38,450 nucleotides of DNA from Candidatus Nanopelagicales bacterium (GCA_037045355.1 JBAOHO010000004.1:1-38450), one strand, 5' to 3'. Numbered from the stretch's first letter, positions 24,899-33,435 are shown. Made by a program: numbers and translations. Notes: generated by a model not told the origin, from the sequence alone.

Positions 24899-25921
24899 CT
24901 ACAGCCAACCGCTGCGCTTGAACTGTCGGTACAGGACCAGGCAGATCGTCGCCATGACGATCAGCACGGCGGGGTAGCCGAAAGACCAGTGGAGTTCCGG
25001 CATGTCCTCGAAGTTCATCCCGTAGATCCCTGCGATAGCGGTCGGAACGGCGATGATCGCCGCCCACGCGGAGATCTTGCGCATGTCCTTGTTCTGGCGC
25101 AGGTCCTGTTGTGAGGTCGACGCCATCAACATGGTCATCAGGAGTTGATCGTGGGACTCCACCAGGTCGTTCGCGCGCAGTACGTGATCACCGATGTCGC
25201 GGAAGTAGGGCGCCAGCTCGTGGGGGATCTCGGAGTGCTCCTCGCGCACCAACGTCCTGGCTTCCGAGATCAGCGGTGAGATGGCCCGTTTGACCTCGAG
25301 GTTCTCGCGCTTGAGGTTGTAGACCATGCTGGCGTTGTCCGTCGCCTTCATGCTGAACACCGCGTCCTCGAGGTCCTCGAGGTCGTTGGCCAGGTGTTGC
25401 ACGATGTCGAGGTAGCCGTCCGCCAGAACGTCCAGGACTGCATACAGGACGCTGGCCGGCCCGTATCGGGTCAACGCCAGATGTGAGCGGAGCCGGTCCC
25501 TCGCGCTGCCCGGTGCCGCGTCGCCCCTCCGGATCGACAACGCGAACCCGGGGCCGAGAAACACAGCCACCTGCCCGGTGTCCACAGCCGAGATTTCCTC
25601 CGTGTAGCGCAGCTCCTTCAAGACGATGAACGCCCGATCGTTTCCGATCTCGACCTTGGGACGTTGCCTGCCGTTCAGGGAATCCTCTACCTGCAGGTCC
25701 GGTAGATCGAACAGTCGCTGCATCATCTCCATCTGATGGCGCGAGGGATTCGCGAGCTTGAGCCAGACGAAAGACCCAGGATCGGGTGCCTCGGTGGCCA
25801 CTTCCCGAACCAGCGATGTCAGAAGTCCCTCCAACTCCCACGGCGGGGTGTCAACGGAGACGCAGCGAGAGTCGACTGGTACCTCAGCACCGTTTCGATA
25901 GCGGAAGACCGACGTGATCAC
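24899..25921 (-). CDS. corA: CorA-family magnesium/cobalt transporter
   Basis: A 340-aa protein with a large cytoplasmic N-terminal domain, a long helical stalk (about residues 170-280) and two C-terminal membrane helices. The hallmark IYGMNFEDMP (GMN) lies after the first helix, and the C-terminus is KRSGWL. Members form pentameric Mg2+ channels; zinc-exporting ZntB relatives share the fold. GTG 25921 (VITSVFRYRNGAEV) is preferred to earlier codons, which overlap the divergent phosphatase gene. Only 34 bp separate the two starts. Confidence 0.9.
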   Translation of the reverse strand: MITSVFRYRNGAEVPVDSRCVSVDTPPWELEGLLTSLVREVATEAPDPGSFVWLKLANPSRHQMEMMQRLFDLPDLQVEDSLNGRQRPKVEIGNDRAFIVLKELRYTEEISAVDTGQVAVFLGPGFALSIRRGDAAPGSARDRLRSHLALTRYGPASVLYAVLDVLADGYLDIVQHLANDLEDLEDAVFSMKATDNASMVYNLKRENLEVKRAISPLISEARTLVREEHSEIPHELAPYFRDIGDHVLRANDLVESHDQLLMTMLMASTSQQDLRQNKDMRKISAWAAIIAVPTAIAGIYGMNFEDMPELHWSFGYPAVLIVMATICLVLYRQFKRSGWL

Positions 25922-25955
25922 GACGACAGTGTGGCCCCGGGAATACGCTGTCGGG

Positions 25956-26639
25956 GTGACAACGGTGATGTTGCTGCGGCACGGTCGCAGCACCGCGAAC
26001 GCCGAGGGCATTCTGGCGGGGTGGACTCCAGGCGTCGGACTGGACGACGTCGGACAAGAACAGGCCCGGGCGGCCGCCCGACGGCTGCAGGAAGTGCGGT
26101 TCAGCGCCGTGGTCACGAGTCCACTCGAACGATGCCGGCAGACGGCCGACGCCATTGCCCGACGCAAACGTCAGGACCTGCCGATCCATACGGACCTCGA
26201 CCTGGCCGAGGCCCGCTACGGCGACTGGACCGGCCAGCCCCTGACCGAACTTGCGGAGGATCCCCTCTGGTCAGCCGTGCAACACCACCCGAGTGGCGTG
26301 ACGTTTCCCGGCGGTGAGTCGATGGTGGCGGTCTCGAACCGGGCAGTCAGCGCGATCCGGCGCTGGAACCGCAGGCTGGGGGACAAGGCCACGTACGTGG
26401 TGGTCAGTCATGGTGACGTCATCAAGGCGATCCTCGCGGACGCCCTGGGTATGCATCTTGATCTGTTCCAGCGACTGCAGATCGACCCTTGCTCGGTGTC
26501 GGTGATTCGGTACACCGCGCAGCGGCCCTTCGTCGCAAGACTCAACGACGTCGGGGGCGATCTGTCGGCGTTTTCACCTGGCCGACGGCGCCGAGCAGCG
26601 AGTTCCGATGCCGTCGTCGGTGGCGAGTCCGGGGCGTAG
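25956..26639 (+). CDS. Histidine phosphatase of the DUF3090-linked group
   Basis: A 227-aa phosphoglycerate-mutase-fold phosphatase. LLRHGRSTAN holds the catalytic His9; SPLERCRQTADAI, ARYGDWTGQP and VVVSHGDVIKAIL complete the active site. In many actinobacteria a phosphatase of this kind (MSMEG_4193 type) precedes DUF3090 and SCO1664-type genes, exactly the order here with a 10-bp gap. The biological substrate is unknown. GTG 25956 or ATG 25968 may start it; the earlier frame overlaps corA. Confidence 0.88.
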   Translation: MTTVMLLRHGRSTANAEGILAGWTPGVGLDDVGQEQARAAARRLQEVRFSAVVTSPLERCRQTADAIARRKRQDLPIHTDLDLAEARYGDWTGQPLTELAEDPLWSAVQHHPSGVTFPGGESMVAVSNRAVSAIRRWNRRLGDKATYVVVSHGDVIKAILADALGMHLDLFQRLQIDPCSVSVIRYTAQRPFVARLNDVGGDLSAFSPGRRRRAASSDAVVGGESGA

Positions 26640-26649
26640 GCTGACCCTC

Positions 26650-27180
26650 ATGACGCGGCAGGTGTTCGTCCATGACGCTCCGGACCGGTGCATCGTCGGC
26701 ACGGTGGGGGAGCCGGGTCAGCGCATCTTCTTCCTTCAGGTGCGCAGCGGCTCCCGCATCAACACGCTGGTGCTCGAAAAGGAACAGGCACAGATCCTCG
26801 CCGAACGCATCGACGGATTGCTCGACGAGATGGTCGGCTCGGACTCGCCCGCTGCCGCACGGGATGATGGCCCACTCGATAGCCCGATCGAGGAGGACTT
26901 CCGCGTCGCCGCACTCGGGCTGGGCTGGAACTCCGAGACGGGGCGACTCATCATCGAGGCGCACGCACCCGGCGCCGACGACACCGACGTCCCCGATCTG
27001 GAGAACGACGATGAAGGGCCGGACACTGTCCGGATCCGACTGAGTGCCGATCAGGGCCGCGCCTTCGCGCAACGCGCCCAGGCCGTGGTGGCCGCCGGCC
27101 GGCCCCCGTGCCCGTTCTGCCACCTGCCCTTGGACCCCACCGGCCATATCTGCCCTCGGGCCAATGGCTATCGACGCTGA
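26650..27180 (+). CDS. DUF3090 family protein
   Basis: A 176-aa protein with the family start TRQVFVHDAPDRCIVGTVGEPG, the central FRVAALGLGWN and the C-terminal CPFCHLPLDPTGHICPRANGYRR, whose two CxxC-like and late Cys/His residues suggest a metal-binding knuckle. The family is actinobacterial and, as far as I know, uncharacterised. It forms an operon with the phosphatase upstream and overlaps the SCO1664-type gene by 17 bp. Confidence 0.92.
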   Translation: MTRQVFVHDAPDRCIVGTVGEPGQRIFFLQVRSGSRINTLVLEKEQAQILAERIDGLLDEMVGSDSPAAARDDGPLDSPIEEDFRVAALGLGWNSETGRLIIEAHAPGADDTDVPDLENDDEGPDTVRIRLSADQGRAFAQRAQAVVAAGRPPCPFCHLPLDPTGHICPRANGYRR

Positions 27181-27907
27181 CACAGCCCACTGGGAGGTCC
27201 TGGGCCAACTGAGTGAAGCGTCCAACGCGACGCTGCTCGTGGAGGTGTCCGAGCAACGATTCGTCTACAAACCGGTGGCAGGTGAGCGACCGCTGTGGGA
27301 CTTCCCCGACGGCACGCTCGGCCGTCGCGAAGTGGCTGCGTATCAGGTGGCGGCTGCGTTGGGTTGGGATCTCGTACCCGAGACCGTGTGGGTCGAACAG
27401 GGGCCTTACGGCCCCGGCAGCCTGCAGCAATGGGTCCAGCCAACCGGGAGTCCGGTCGATCTCTTCCCGGTCGGCCAGGTGCCAGCGGGGTGGGTGGGGG
27501 TGCTACGCGGCTATGACGCCGAGGATCGCGAGATCGAGGTGGCCCACCGGGATGACGCCGAGATGATGCGGATGGCGCTGTTCGACATCCTGATCAACAA
27601 CGCCGACCGCAAAGGGGGACATCTCTTCACCATGGCCGACTCTGAGGTGGTGGGTATCGACCAGGGGCTGTGTTTCCATCACGAACCGAAACTACGCACG
27701 GTTCTGTGGGGCTTCGTCGGGCGGGAGATCCCAGCGGAGTTCAGGCAACGGATTGAGAGTGTGCGCGAGGAACTGCCGGAGTTGCTGACCGGCCTGCCGA
27801 CGCTCGAGCGTGAGGCCCTGGGACACCGGGCGCGGGTGCTGGTCGACAGCGCCGAATTTCCGGCGCCGACCGGCGGGGGACCGGCGGTGCCGTGGCCACC
27901 GCTGTGA
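27164..27907 (+). CDS. SCO1664-type protein with kinase-like motifs
   Basis: A 247-aa protein. RFVYKPVAGERPLWDFP, LREVAAYQVAAALGW-like and LFDILINNADRKGGHLF followed by GIDQGLCFH resemble the catalytic Lys, NADRK loop and metal Asp of HipA/PI3K-like atypical kinases. I recognise it as the protein that accompanies DUF3090 in actinobacteria; its activity is, to my knowledge, not established. ATG 27164 lies inside the end of the DUF3090 gene, implying coupled translation. In relatives the mycothiol ligase gene usually follows directly; here a toxin-antitoxin pair intervenes. Confidence 0.88.
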   Translation: MAIDADTAHWEVLGQLSEASNATLLVEVSEQRFVYKPVAGERPLWDFPDGTLGRREVAAYQVAAALGWDLVPETVWVEQGPYGPGSLQQWVQPTGSPVDLFPVGQVPAGWVGVLRGYDAEDREIEVAHRDDAEMMRMALFDILINNADRKGGHLFTMADSEVVGIDQGLCFHHEPKLRTVLWGFVGREIPAEFRQRIESVREELPELLTGLPTLEREALGHRARVLVDSAEFPAPTGGGPAVPWPPL

Positions 27908-27944
27908 CTGATGCTGGTGTCCGATTCGATGGTTGATCAGGACT

Positions 27945-28367
27945 TCAGGGCTGGATTCTCGTCACGCCGGGAAAGCGATCGAAGTCGTTGTCGAATGACA
28001 CAACGGAACATCGATGGGAAATCGAGAGAGCCGCCAAGTGTGCGTCGTTGACCAAGTTTGCACCCGTTCCCACCGATTTGAGCAGTCGTCGCATGATTCC
28101 GACGTGATCGGCGCTCGGCTCGGCGATAACCGCATTGGGCTGTGACAGCCACGCCTCGATGCGGTCAAACGCCTCGTCCGTTGACAGTGGTCTGGGGAAG
28201 AGGCCGTCTCGGGTGGTGAGGCGGGCAAAGGCCAGAAGCGCCACCCAGTCGAAGTGCACGACTTGGTGACCGTTCAACGCATCATCGAGCCACCTTGCGG
28301 CTGCGGAATGATGGGGCGCGTCGCTGTTGACCGCATAGAGCAGCACGTTGGCGTCGACGAGTGCCAC
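27945..28367 (-). CDS. vapC: VapC-type PIN-domain toxin ribonuclease
   Basis: A 140-aa PIN domain. The acidic residues are in LVDANVLLYAVNS (Asp4), a mid-protein Glu (STDEAFDRI), VNDAHLAALS and SFDNDFDRFPG. PIN toxins of VapBC systems cleave RNAs such as tRNA or rRNA using Mg2+; the target here is unknown. GTG 28367 follows GGGAGGATA at good spacing and lies 2 bp from the antitoxin stop. The open frame continues antisense through mshC but is not coding there. Confidence 0.9.
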   Translation of the reverse strand: MALVDANVLLYAVNSDAPHHSAAARWLDDALNGHQVVHFDWVALLAFARLTTRDGLFPRPLSTDEAFDRIEAWLSQPNAVIAEPSADHVGIMRRLLKSVGTGANLVNDAHLAALSISHRCSVVSFDNDFDRFPGVTRIQP

Positions 28368-28369
28368 GC

Positions 28370-28612
28370 CTATCCTCCCGAGCGAAGTCGGCGCAGGAGT
28401 TCGTCGTCTTCGAGATCCCCCGCAACCTGAAGTGCGCGATCCAGATTCACCGTGCTGCGCCCCAAAGAAGCTGGTTCCGTGTGGAACCCGCCTGGACCAC
28501 GGCTGTTCCGCAGCAAGCTGTTCAGCGCTTCCTTGAAGGATTCCCCATGCTCGCGCATTCGGCGCTGAATCAGGGCTGCATTGTCGGGGTCGAGGGTGAC
28601 CGTGGTCCTCAC
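28370..28612 (-). CDS. vapB: VapB-type ribbon-helix-helix antitoxin
   Basis: An 80-aa protein. The N-terminal MRTTVTLDPDNAALIQRRMREHGESFKEALNSLL is a ribbon-helix-helix DNA-binding domain. The Asp/Glu-rich tail (GDLEDDELLRRL) is the usual toxin-neutralising segment. It precedes vapC with a 2-bp gap, the standard antitoxin-toxin order. The start is GTG 28612, with no clear Shine-Dalgarno sequence, so the transcript could be leaderless. Its promoter region holds palindromes suited to autorepression. Confidence 0.88.
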   Translation of the reverse strand: MRTTVTLDPDNAALIQRRMREHGESFKEALNSLLRNSRGPGGFHTEPASLGRSTVNLDRALQVAGDLEDDELLRRLRSGG

Positions 28613-28619
28613 GTGTCCA

Positions 28620-28661
28620 CACTAGCATTAGTGCATCAACAGTAGTGATGCGCTGATGCAC
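28620..28661. promoter_or_regulatory. Palindromic operator region upstream of vapBC
   Basis: Two inverted repeats adjoin: CACTA/TAGTG (28620-28624 and 28629-28633) and GTGCATCA/TGATGCAC (28631-28638 and 28654-28661). They lie 8-50 bp before the vapB start and between vapB and mshC. Ribbon-helix-helix antitoxins usually bind such sites to repress their own promoter. Binding here is inferred. Confidence 0.6.
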
Positions 28662-28718
28662 ACTGGGTGCCGTCGGACTGCGGGCACCATGTCGCGATTC
28701 CCGCACTAGGGTGATCGG

Positions 28719-29945
28719 ATGCAGTCCTGGCGTGAGCAGGTGGTTCCGGAAATCCCTGGTCCTGGAGTGCCGCTGCGCCTGTACGACACGGCCACCCAGG
28801 AGCTGCGTGCCACGGCACCGGCCCAACGGGCAACGCTCTACGTCTGCGGGATCACGCCCTACGACGCCACCCACATGGGCCACGCCGCCACGTATGTCGC
28901 GTTCGATCTGCTCAACCGGTTCTGGCGGGACGCCGGTCACAACGTCTGCTACGTCCAGAACGTCACCGATGTCGACGACCCACTCCTGGAACGAGCGGTG
29001 GAGTCCGGCCAGGACTGGCGGGAACTGGCCGACTCCGAGACCGAACTGTTCCGCTCGGACATGGGCGCCCTGCGCGTGTTGCCACCGCGCTACTACATCG
29101 GTGCGGTCGAATCGATCCCAGCGATCGTCGAAGGGATCGAGGCTCTGCGAGAACTCGACGCCGTCTACGACGTCGACGGCGACCTGTACTTCCCGGTCGC
29201 CCGGGATCCGGGTTTCGGCTCCGTGTCCGGGTTGCCCCGCGCGCAGATGGTGCAGGATTTCGCCGAGCGGGGTGGTGATCCGGATCGCGCGGGCAAACGG
29301 GACCCCTTGGACCCGCTGTTGTGGCAGGCCGCTCGAGAGGGCGAGCCGTCGTGGCACACCGATCTGGGACACGGTCGGCCGGGCTGGCATGTCGAATGCA
29401 CCGCCATCGCGGAGGAGTACCTCGGACTGCCGTTCGACGTGCAAGGCGGAGGCTCGGATCTGATCTTCCCGCACCACGAGATGTGCGCGTCCTTGGGCAA
29501 GGTCGGCAGCGGGGAGGCGATCTTCGCCCGCCACTACGTACATTCGGGCATGGTCGGGCTCGACGGCCACAAGATGAGCAAGTCGCGGGGCAACCTCGTC
29601 CTTGTCCGTGATCTGCGCGCCGACGGAAACGATCCCATGGCGATCCGGCTCGCCCTGCTCGCGCACCACTACCGTTCTGACTGGCAATGGACGCAGGACG
29701 AACTGCCGCGCGCGCAGCAGCGCCTCGCCAGTTGGCGGGCGGCCGGCAAAGCGGAGACTGCGCCCCCGGCGGGCCGGGTCATCGACGCCATGAGACAGTC
29801 GCTGGGTTCGGATCTGGATGCCCCCGGCGCGTTGTCTATCGTCGACGACTGGGTTGCGGAGACCGTGCTGGGCAGAGGGTCGGACCGGGACGCGCCGCAC
29901 GCCATCAGCCGTGCCGTGGACGCCCTGTTGGGCGTGGAACTGTGA
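28719..29945 (+). CDS. mshC: Cysteine-glucosaminylinositol ligase (mycothiol synthesis)
   Basis: The 408-aa MshC joins cysteine to 1-D-myo-inosityl-2-amino-2-deoxy-alpha-D-glucopyranoside with ATP, the third step (or fourth, depending on numbering) of mycothiol synthesis. It is a cysteinyl-tRNA synthetase relative: THMGHA is the HIGH motif (52-55), HKMSKS the KMSKS motif (Lys285), and Cys43, Cys227 and a His near 252 are the zinc ligands. It lacks the tRNA-binding C-terminal domain of CysS, consistent with its length. ATG 28719 gives the standard N-terminus (MQSW). Mycothiol is the main thiol of actinobacteria, which supports the host assignment. It overlaps nothing; the epimerase gene follows 25 bp later. 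Confidence 0.95.
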   Translation: MQSWREQVVPEIPGPGVPLRLYDTATQELRATAPAQRATLYVCGITPYDATHMGHAATYVAFDLLNRFWRDAGHNVCYVQNVTDVDDPLLERAVESGQDWRELADSETELFRSDMGALRVLPPRYYIGAVESIPAIVEGIEALRELDAVYDVDGDLYFPVARDPGFGSVSGLPRAQMVQDFAERGGDPDRAGKRDPLDPLLWQAAREGEPSWHTDLGHGRPGWHVECTAIAEEYLGLPFDVQGGGSDLIFPHHEMCASLGKVGSGEAIFARHYVHSGMVGLDGHKMSKSRGNLVLVRDLRADGNDPMAIRLALLAHHYRSDWQWTQDELPRAQQRLASWRAAGKAETAPPAGRVIDAMRQSLGSDLDAPGALSIVDDWVAETVLGRGSDRDAPHAISRAVDALLGVEL

Positions 29946-29970
29946 GTTGGCGAATCGGGAGGGGCCGAGC

Positions 29971-30939
29971 GTGAAGTACGCGATCACCGGTGCGACGGGT
30001 TTCATCGGGTCGGCACTGGCTCATCGGTTGGCCGGCGATGGGCATGACGTCGTCGCGACGGTGCGCAACCCCGCCAAAGCCCAGGCGTTGACAGCGGCCG
30101 GGATCGAGGTGCAGGAGGCGGATCTGGGAGATGTCGCCGGCATGGCCAAGGCCTTCGAGGGCTGCGCCGGCGTCTTCCACGTCGCCGGGTGGTACAAGGT
30201 GGGCTCGTCGAAACCTGAGGAAGGCTGGCTGGTCAACGTCGAGGGAACCAAGAATGTCGTGGCAGCGACCGTTGCGGCGCAGGTTCCCCGACTGGTCTAC
30301 ACCAGCACGTGCGCAGTGAACTCGGATACCGAGAGCCTCACTGTCGACGAGAGTTACCACTTCACGGGCCGTCATCTGACGACCTACGACGAGACAAAGG
30401 CCCGCGCTCACGACTACGTCGTTCAGTTCGCGGAGGGCCATGATCAGCCCGAGGTGGTCATCGTGATGCCAGGCGGCGTCTACGGCCCCGGCGACACCTC
30501 GCAGGTCGGCCAGATCCTCGCGGATGTCGCTGATGGCAAGCGGGTCATCGTGTCCTCGTCATTGCGCATGATGCAGGCGCATGTGGATGACATCGCCGAC
30601 GGACACGTACGCGCCATGGAACTCGGTCGCCCCGGCGAGTCCTACATGTTGGTGGGCGAGCGCACCGACTTGCGGACGATGGCGACCGAGATGGCCGACT
30701 TGACCGGAGGCAAGAAGCCGATCGACATGCCGCGTGCCGCGCTGCCGGTGGCGGAGAAATTCCCGTCGGCCGTGGGTCGGATGGTTTCGTTGCCCCCCGA
30801 GTTCTCAGCGGAGGCGATGCGCTCGTCACGCGCGTCCTACCTCGCCACCTCCGCCAAGGCGAATCGCGAACTGGGATGGACGTATCGACCGTTGTTCGTC
30901 GGCTTGCGCGAGACCGCCGAAGCCGAAGGCTGGATCTGA
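29971..30939 (+). CDS. NAD-dependent epimerase/dehydratase-like protein
   Basis: A 322-aa extended short-chain dehydrogenase. The Rossmann motif is ITGATGFIGSALAHRL (residues 4-19); GVFHVAGWYKVG, YTSTCAVNS and a catalytic YDETKARAH in place of the canonical YxxxK follow (Tyr and Lys spaced by three residues). MPGGVYGPGDTSQVG is typical of the sugar-epimerase/dihydroflavonol reductase-like group. The substrate is not assigned. GTG 29971 has GGGAGGGG (29957-29964) just upstream. It follows mshC in the same direction and may share its transcript. Confidence 0.87.
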   Translation: MKYAITGATGFIGSALAHRLAGDGHDVVATVRNPAKAQALTAAGIEVQEADLGDVAGMAKAFEGCAGVFHVAGWYKVGSSKPEEGWLVNVEGTKNVVAATVAAQVPRLVYTSTCAVNSDTESLTVDESYHFTGRHLTTYDETKARAHDYVVQFAEGHDQPEVVIVMPGGVYGPGDTSQVGQILADVADGKRVIVSSSLRMMQAHVDDIADGHVRAMELGRPGESYMLVGERTDLRTMATEMADLTGGKKPIDMPRAALPVAEKFPSAVGRMVSLPPEFSAEAMRSSRASYLATSAKANRELGWTYRPLFVGLRETAEAEGWI

Positions 30940-30950
30940 TTCGGGGACGC

Positions 30951-32201
30951 TCAGCCCGAGATCCGTTCCTGCCACTCCTGTGCGTTGGCGATGACCTCAG
31001 CGCGGCTCACGGTCAGACACTCACGGTCGCGGACCACCAAGTCGCCACCAACCCACACGTTGGCGACGTCGTTTCGCCCGCAGACATAGACGAGATGCGA
31101 CGCGACGTCGTACATCGGTACCGAGGTTGCATCCGTGAGGTCCACAGAGACCAGATCGGCCTGCTTGCCCGGTTCGATTGAGCCGATCAGGTGGTCCAGC
31201 CCCAACGCGGTGGCTCCGTTCAACGTGGCCATTGTCAGCACCGTGTGGGCATCCAGGGCAGCCCCGTCCCGCGCAACGCCCTTGCCCAGGAGTGCCGTGG
31301 TGCGCATCTCCTGGAACATGTCCAAGCGGTTGTTGCTCGCCGTGCCATCCGTCCCGATACCCACGGTGATGCCGGCGTCGAGCATCTGCTGCACTTTGGC
31401 GAAGCCGCTGGCCAGTTTCAGGTTCGACGAGGGGCAATGGGAAACAGTGACTCCGTATTCGGCGGCCAGGGCAATGTCGTGCTTGGTCATGTGGACGGCG
31501 TGCGCGGCCAGGAAGTTCGGGGAGAGCACTTGGTGGTCGGCGAGCCATTGGACGGACGGGATCCGGTGGTGCGAGATGTGCCGCTCGACCTCTCCCCAGG
31601 TCTCATTGAGGTGGGTGTGAATCCCGATGCCCTGGGTCTCGCAGAGCGCCGCAGCATTCTCCCAGGAGTCGACGCTGGTGGCGTACGTGGAATGCGGGGC
31701 GAGCATGAACTGGGCCCGTTCATGGCCCCGCCATTCCTCGACCGCGGCCAGGCCGCGCTCGAGGTACTCCCGTTCACTGCTCGCGTAGCCAGTCGCCACC
31801 TCGAGGTAGAGGACCCCCGCCGTCACCCGCATACCGGCGCGAACCCCCTCGCGCGCGGCGGCCGACGGGTAGAAGTACATGTCGTTGAACGCGGTCGTCC
31901 CGCCGGTGAGCATCTCCCAGCACGCGAATCGTGTGCCGTCCGCCACGAATCCGTCATCGACCCAGCGAGCCTCGGCGGGCCAGATCCGCTGCTCGAGCCA
32001 CTCGAGGAGGGGTAGGTCGTCGGCGTACCCCCGCAGCAGCGTCTTGGCGGCGTGGGTGTGGGTATTGACCAGACCCGGGATCAGCACCTGTCCGGGCAAT
32101 GCGACCACCGCGGCGGTGGGGAACTGGCGCTCCGCCTCGGCTCGGGGCAGAACAGCCTCGATGGTCGCGCCGCGGACCACGACACTGTGATCGCGCCACA
32201 C
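30951..32201 (-). CDS. TRZ/ATZ-type amidohydrolase (SAH/MTA deaminase-like)
   Basis: A 416-aa metal-dependent deaminase. NTHTHAAKTLLRGYADDLPLLEWL, HTHLNETWGEVERH, AAHAVHMTKHDI and GIGTDGTASNNRLDM carry the His, Glu and Asp metal/catalytic residues. They place it in the TrzA/AtzA/MtaD branch, where 5-methylthioadenosine/S-adenosylhomocysteine deaminases are the main characterised members; guanine-type deaminases are alternatives. metH nearby fits a methyl-cycle role by inference. GTG 32201 is the first standard start, but the in-frame codons between the gnd stop (32271) and 32201 read LDPDWVVPIVPRGAVW, which matches the usual N-terminus of this family. The true start may be a CTG at 32243 or other non-standard codon. 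Confidence 0.84.
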   Translation of the reverse strand: MWRDHSVVVRGATIEAVLPRAEAERQFPTAAVVALPGQVLIPGLVNTHTHAAKTLLRGYADDLPLLEWLEQRIWPAEARWVDDGFVADGTRFACWEMLTGGTTAFNDMYFYPSAAAREGVRAGMRVTAGVLYLEVATGYASSEREYLERGLAAVEEWRGHERAQFMLAPHSTYATSVDSWENAAALCETQGIGIHTHLNETWGEVERHISHHRIPSVQWLADHQVLSPNFLAAHAVHMTKHDIALAAEYGVTVSHCPSSNLKLASGFAKVQQMLDAGITVGIGTDGTASNNRLDMFQEMRTTALLGKGVARDGAALDAHTVLTMATLNGATALGLDHLIGSIEPGKQADLVSVDLTDATSVPMYDVASHLVYVCGRNDVANVWVGGDLVVRDRECLTVSRAEVIANAQEWQERISG

Positions 32202-32270
32202 CGCGCCGCGGGGGACGATGGGGACGACCCAGTCGGGATCCAGACGATTGAGCGGTGATTCCGGCGTGGC

Positions 32271-33305
32271 TCAGCCCTTCTTCTCGTCGTGTCCGCCGAA
32301 CTCCTTGCGCATCGCGGACTGGACCTTGTTGGCGAAGAGATCGTTGCCCTGCGACGAGAACCGGGAGAACAGAGCGGCCGTGAGAACTGGTGCCGGGACG
32401 CCCGTGTCGATGGCGGCCTGACTGGTCCACCGGCCTTCGCCGGAGTCGGACACCCGACCGCTGAACTCGTCCAGTGTCGGGGACTTGTACAAGGCGGCTG
32501 CCGTCAGATCCAACAGCCACGACCCCACGACCGATCCGCGGCGCCACACCTCGGCCACTGCGGTGGTGTCGATGTCGTACTTGTACCAGTCGGGGTTCTC
32601 GAGCGGTGCCGTCTCCGCGTCCTGATCGCGCTGTTTGTCGCCGGCGTCGGCGTTGTGCAGGATGTTGAGGCCCTCCGCGTAAGCGGCCATGATGCCGTAC
32701 TCGATACCGTTGTGGACCATCTTGACGTAGTGCCCGGCGCCACTGGGACCGCAGTGCAGCCAGCCCCGCTCCTCGGGGGTGGGGGCTCCGCTGCGGCCGG
32801 GAGTGCGCTCGACGTCACCCATCCCGGGAGCGATCGTGTCCCAGATCGGCCCGAGGCGGTTCACGGCCGAGTCATCTCCACCGATCATCAGGCAGTAGCC
32901 GCGCTCGAGGCCCCACACGCCGCCACTGGTGCCGCAGTCCACGAAGTGGACGCCTTTCTCGGCAAGTTTCGCGGACCGTCGGATGTCGTCGTGGTAGCGC
33001 GAGTTGCCGCCGTCGATCAGGACATCGTCGGCCTCGAGCAGGGCGCCCAGCTGATTGACCACGGACTCGGTGATCGCCCCGGCGGGGACCATGACCCACG
33101 CGGCGCGCGGCTTGTCCAACTTGGCCACGAAATCCTCGAGGCTGTCGGCGCCGACCGCGCCTTCGGCGACGAGATCCTTGACGGCTTCGGGGTTGTTGTC
33201 GAACACGACGCACCGATGACCATCGCGCATGAGGCGACGAACGATATTCGCCCCCATCCGGCCCAGACCAACCATCCCCAACTGCATCGGGTTGTCCGTC
33301 GTCAC
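32271..33305 (-). CDS. gnd: 6-phosphogluconate dehydrogenase, decarboxylating, short type
   Basis: A 344-aa enzyme that converts 6-phosphogluconate to ribulose 5-phosphate with CO2 and NAD(P)H. LGMVGLGRMGANIVRRL is the nucleotide site, DGGNSRYHDDIRR and VDCGTSGGVWGLERGY the substrate site, and HYVKMVHNGIEYG the catalytic Lys/Asn region. It is shorter than the ~470-aa dimer type and fits the GntZ/YqeC-like group. GTG 33305 follows GGAAGGAG. It is divergent from pgi, and its stop lies just ahead of the deaminase gene on the same strand. Confidence 0.94.
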   Translation of the reverse strand: MTTDNPMQLGMVGLGRMGANIVRRLMRDGHRCVVFDNNPEAVKDLVAEGAVGADSLEDFVAKLDKPRAAWVMVPAGAITESVVNQLGALLEADDVLIDGGNSRYHDDIRRSAKLAEKGVHFVDCGTSGGVWGLERGYCLMIGGDDSAVNRLGPIWDTIAPGMGDVERTPGRSGAPTPEERGWLHCGPSGAGHYVKMVHNGIEYGIMAAYAEGLNILHNADAGDKQRDQDAETAPLENPDWYKYDIDTTAVAEVWRRGSVVGSWLLDLTAAALYKSPTLDEFSGRVSDSGEGRWTSQAAIDTGVPAPVLTAALFSRFSSQGNDLFANKVQSAMRKEFGGHDEKKG

Positions 33306-33435
33306 GTCGACTCCTTCCGCCCGACCTCAGGTCGGACCCATGTGGCATTCAAGGGAACGCTAGTGCAAGAGTGGCGTTCGACGCGCTCCCTGGGGCCGCC
33401 GTTCAAGTGATGTCCGATTTGTGGAAGGGACCGCA
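33306..33435. promoter_or_regulatory. Divergent promoter region of gnd and pgi
   Basis: These 130 bp must carry the promoters of two divergent sugar-phosphate genes. Apart from Shine-Dalgarno sites on each side I see no convincing -10/-35 pair or operator. Shared control of gnd and pgi is plausible but inferred from arrangement only. Confidence 0.45.

Noticed and set aside
27945..30005. A 686-codon open frame on the minus strand across mshC
   Set aside because: Only its last ~140 codons (vapC) are coding. The rest is antisense to mshC, whose motifs are intact, and reflects high GC content.
32289..33410. 373-codon plus-strand open frame inside gnd
   Set aside because: Antisense to gnd with a composition typical of shadow frames.
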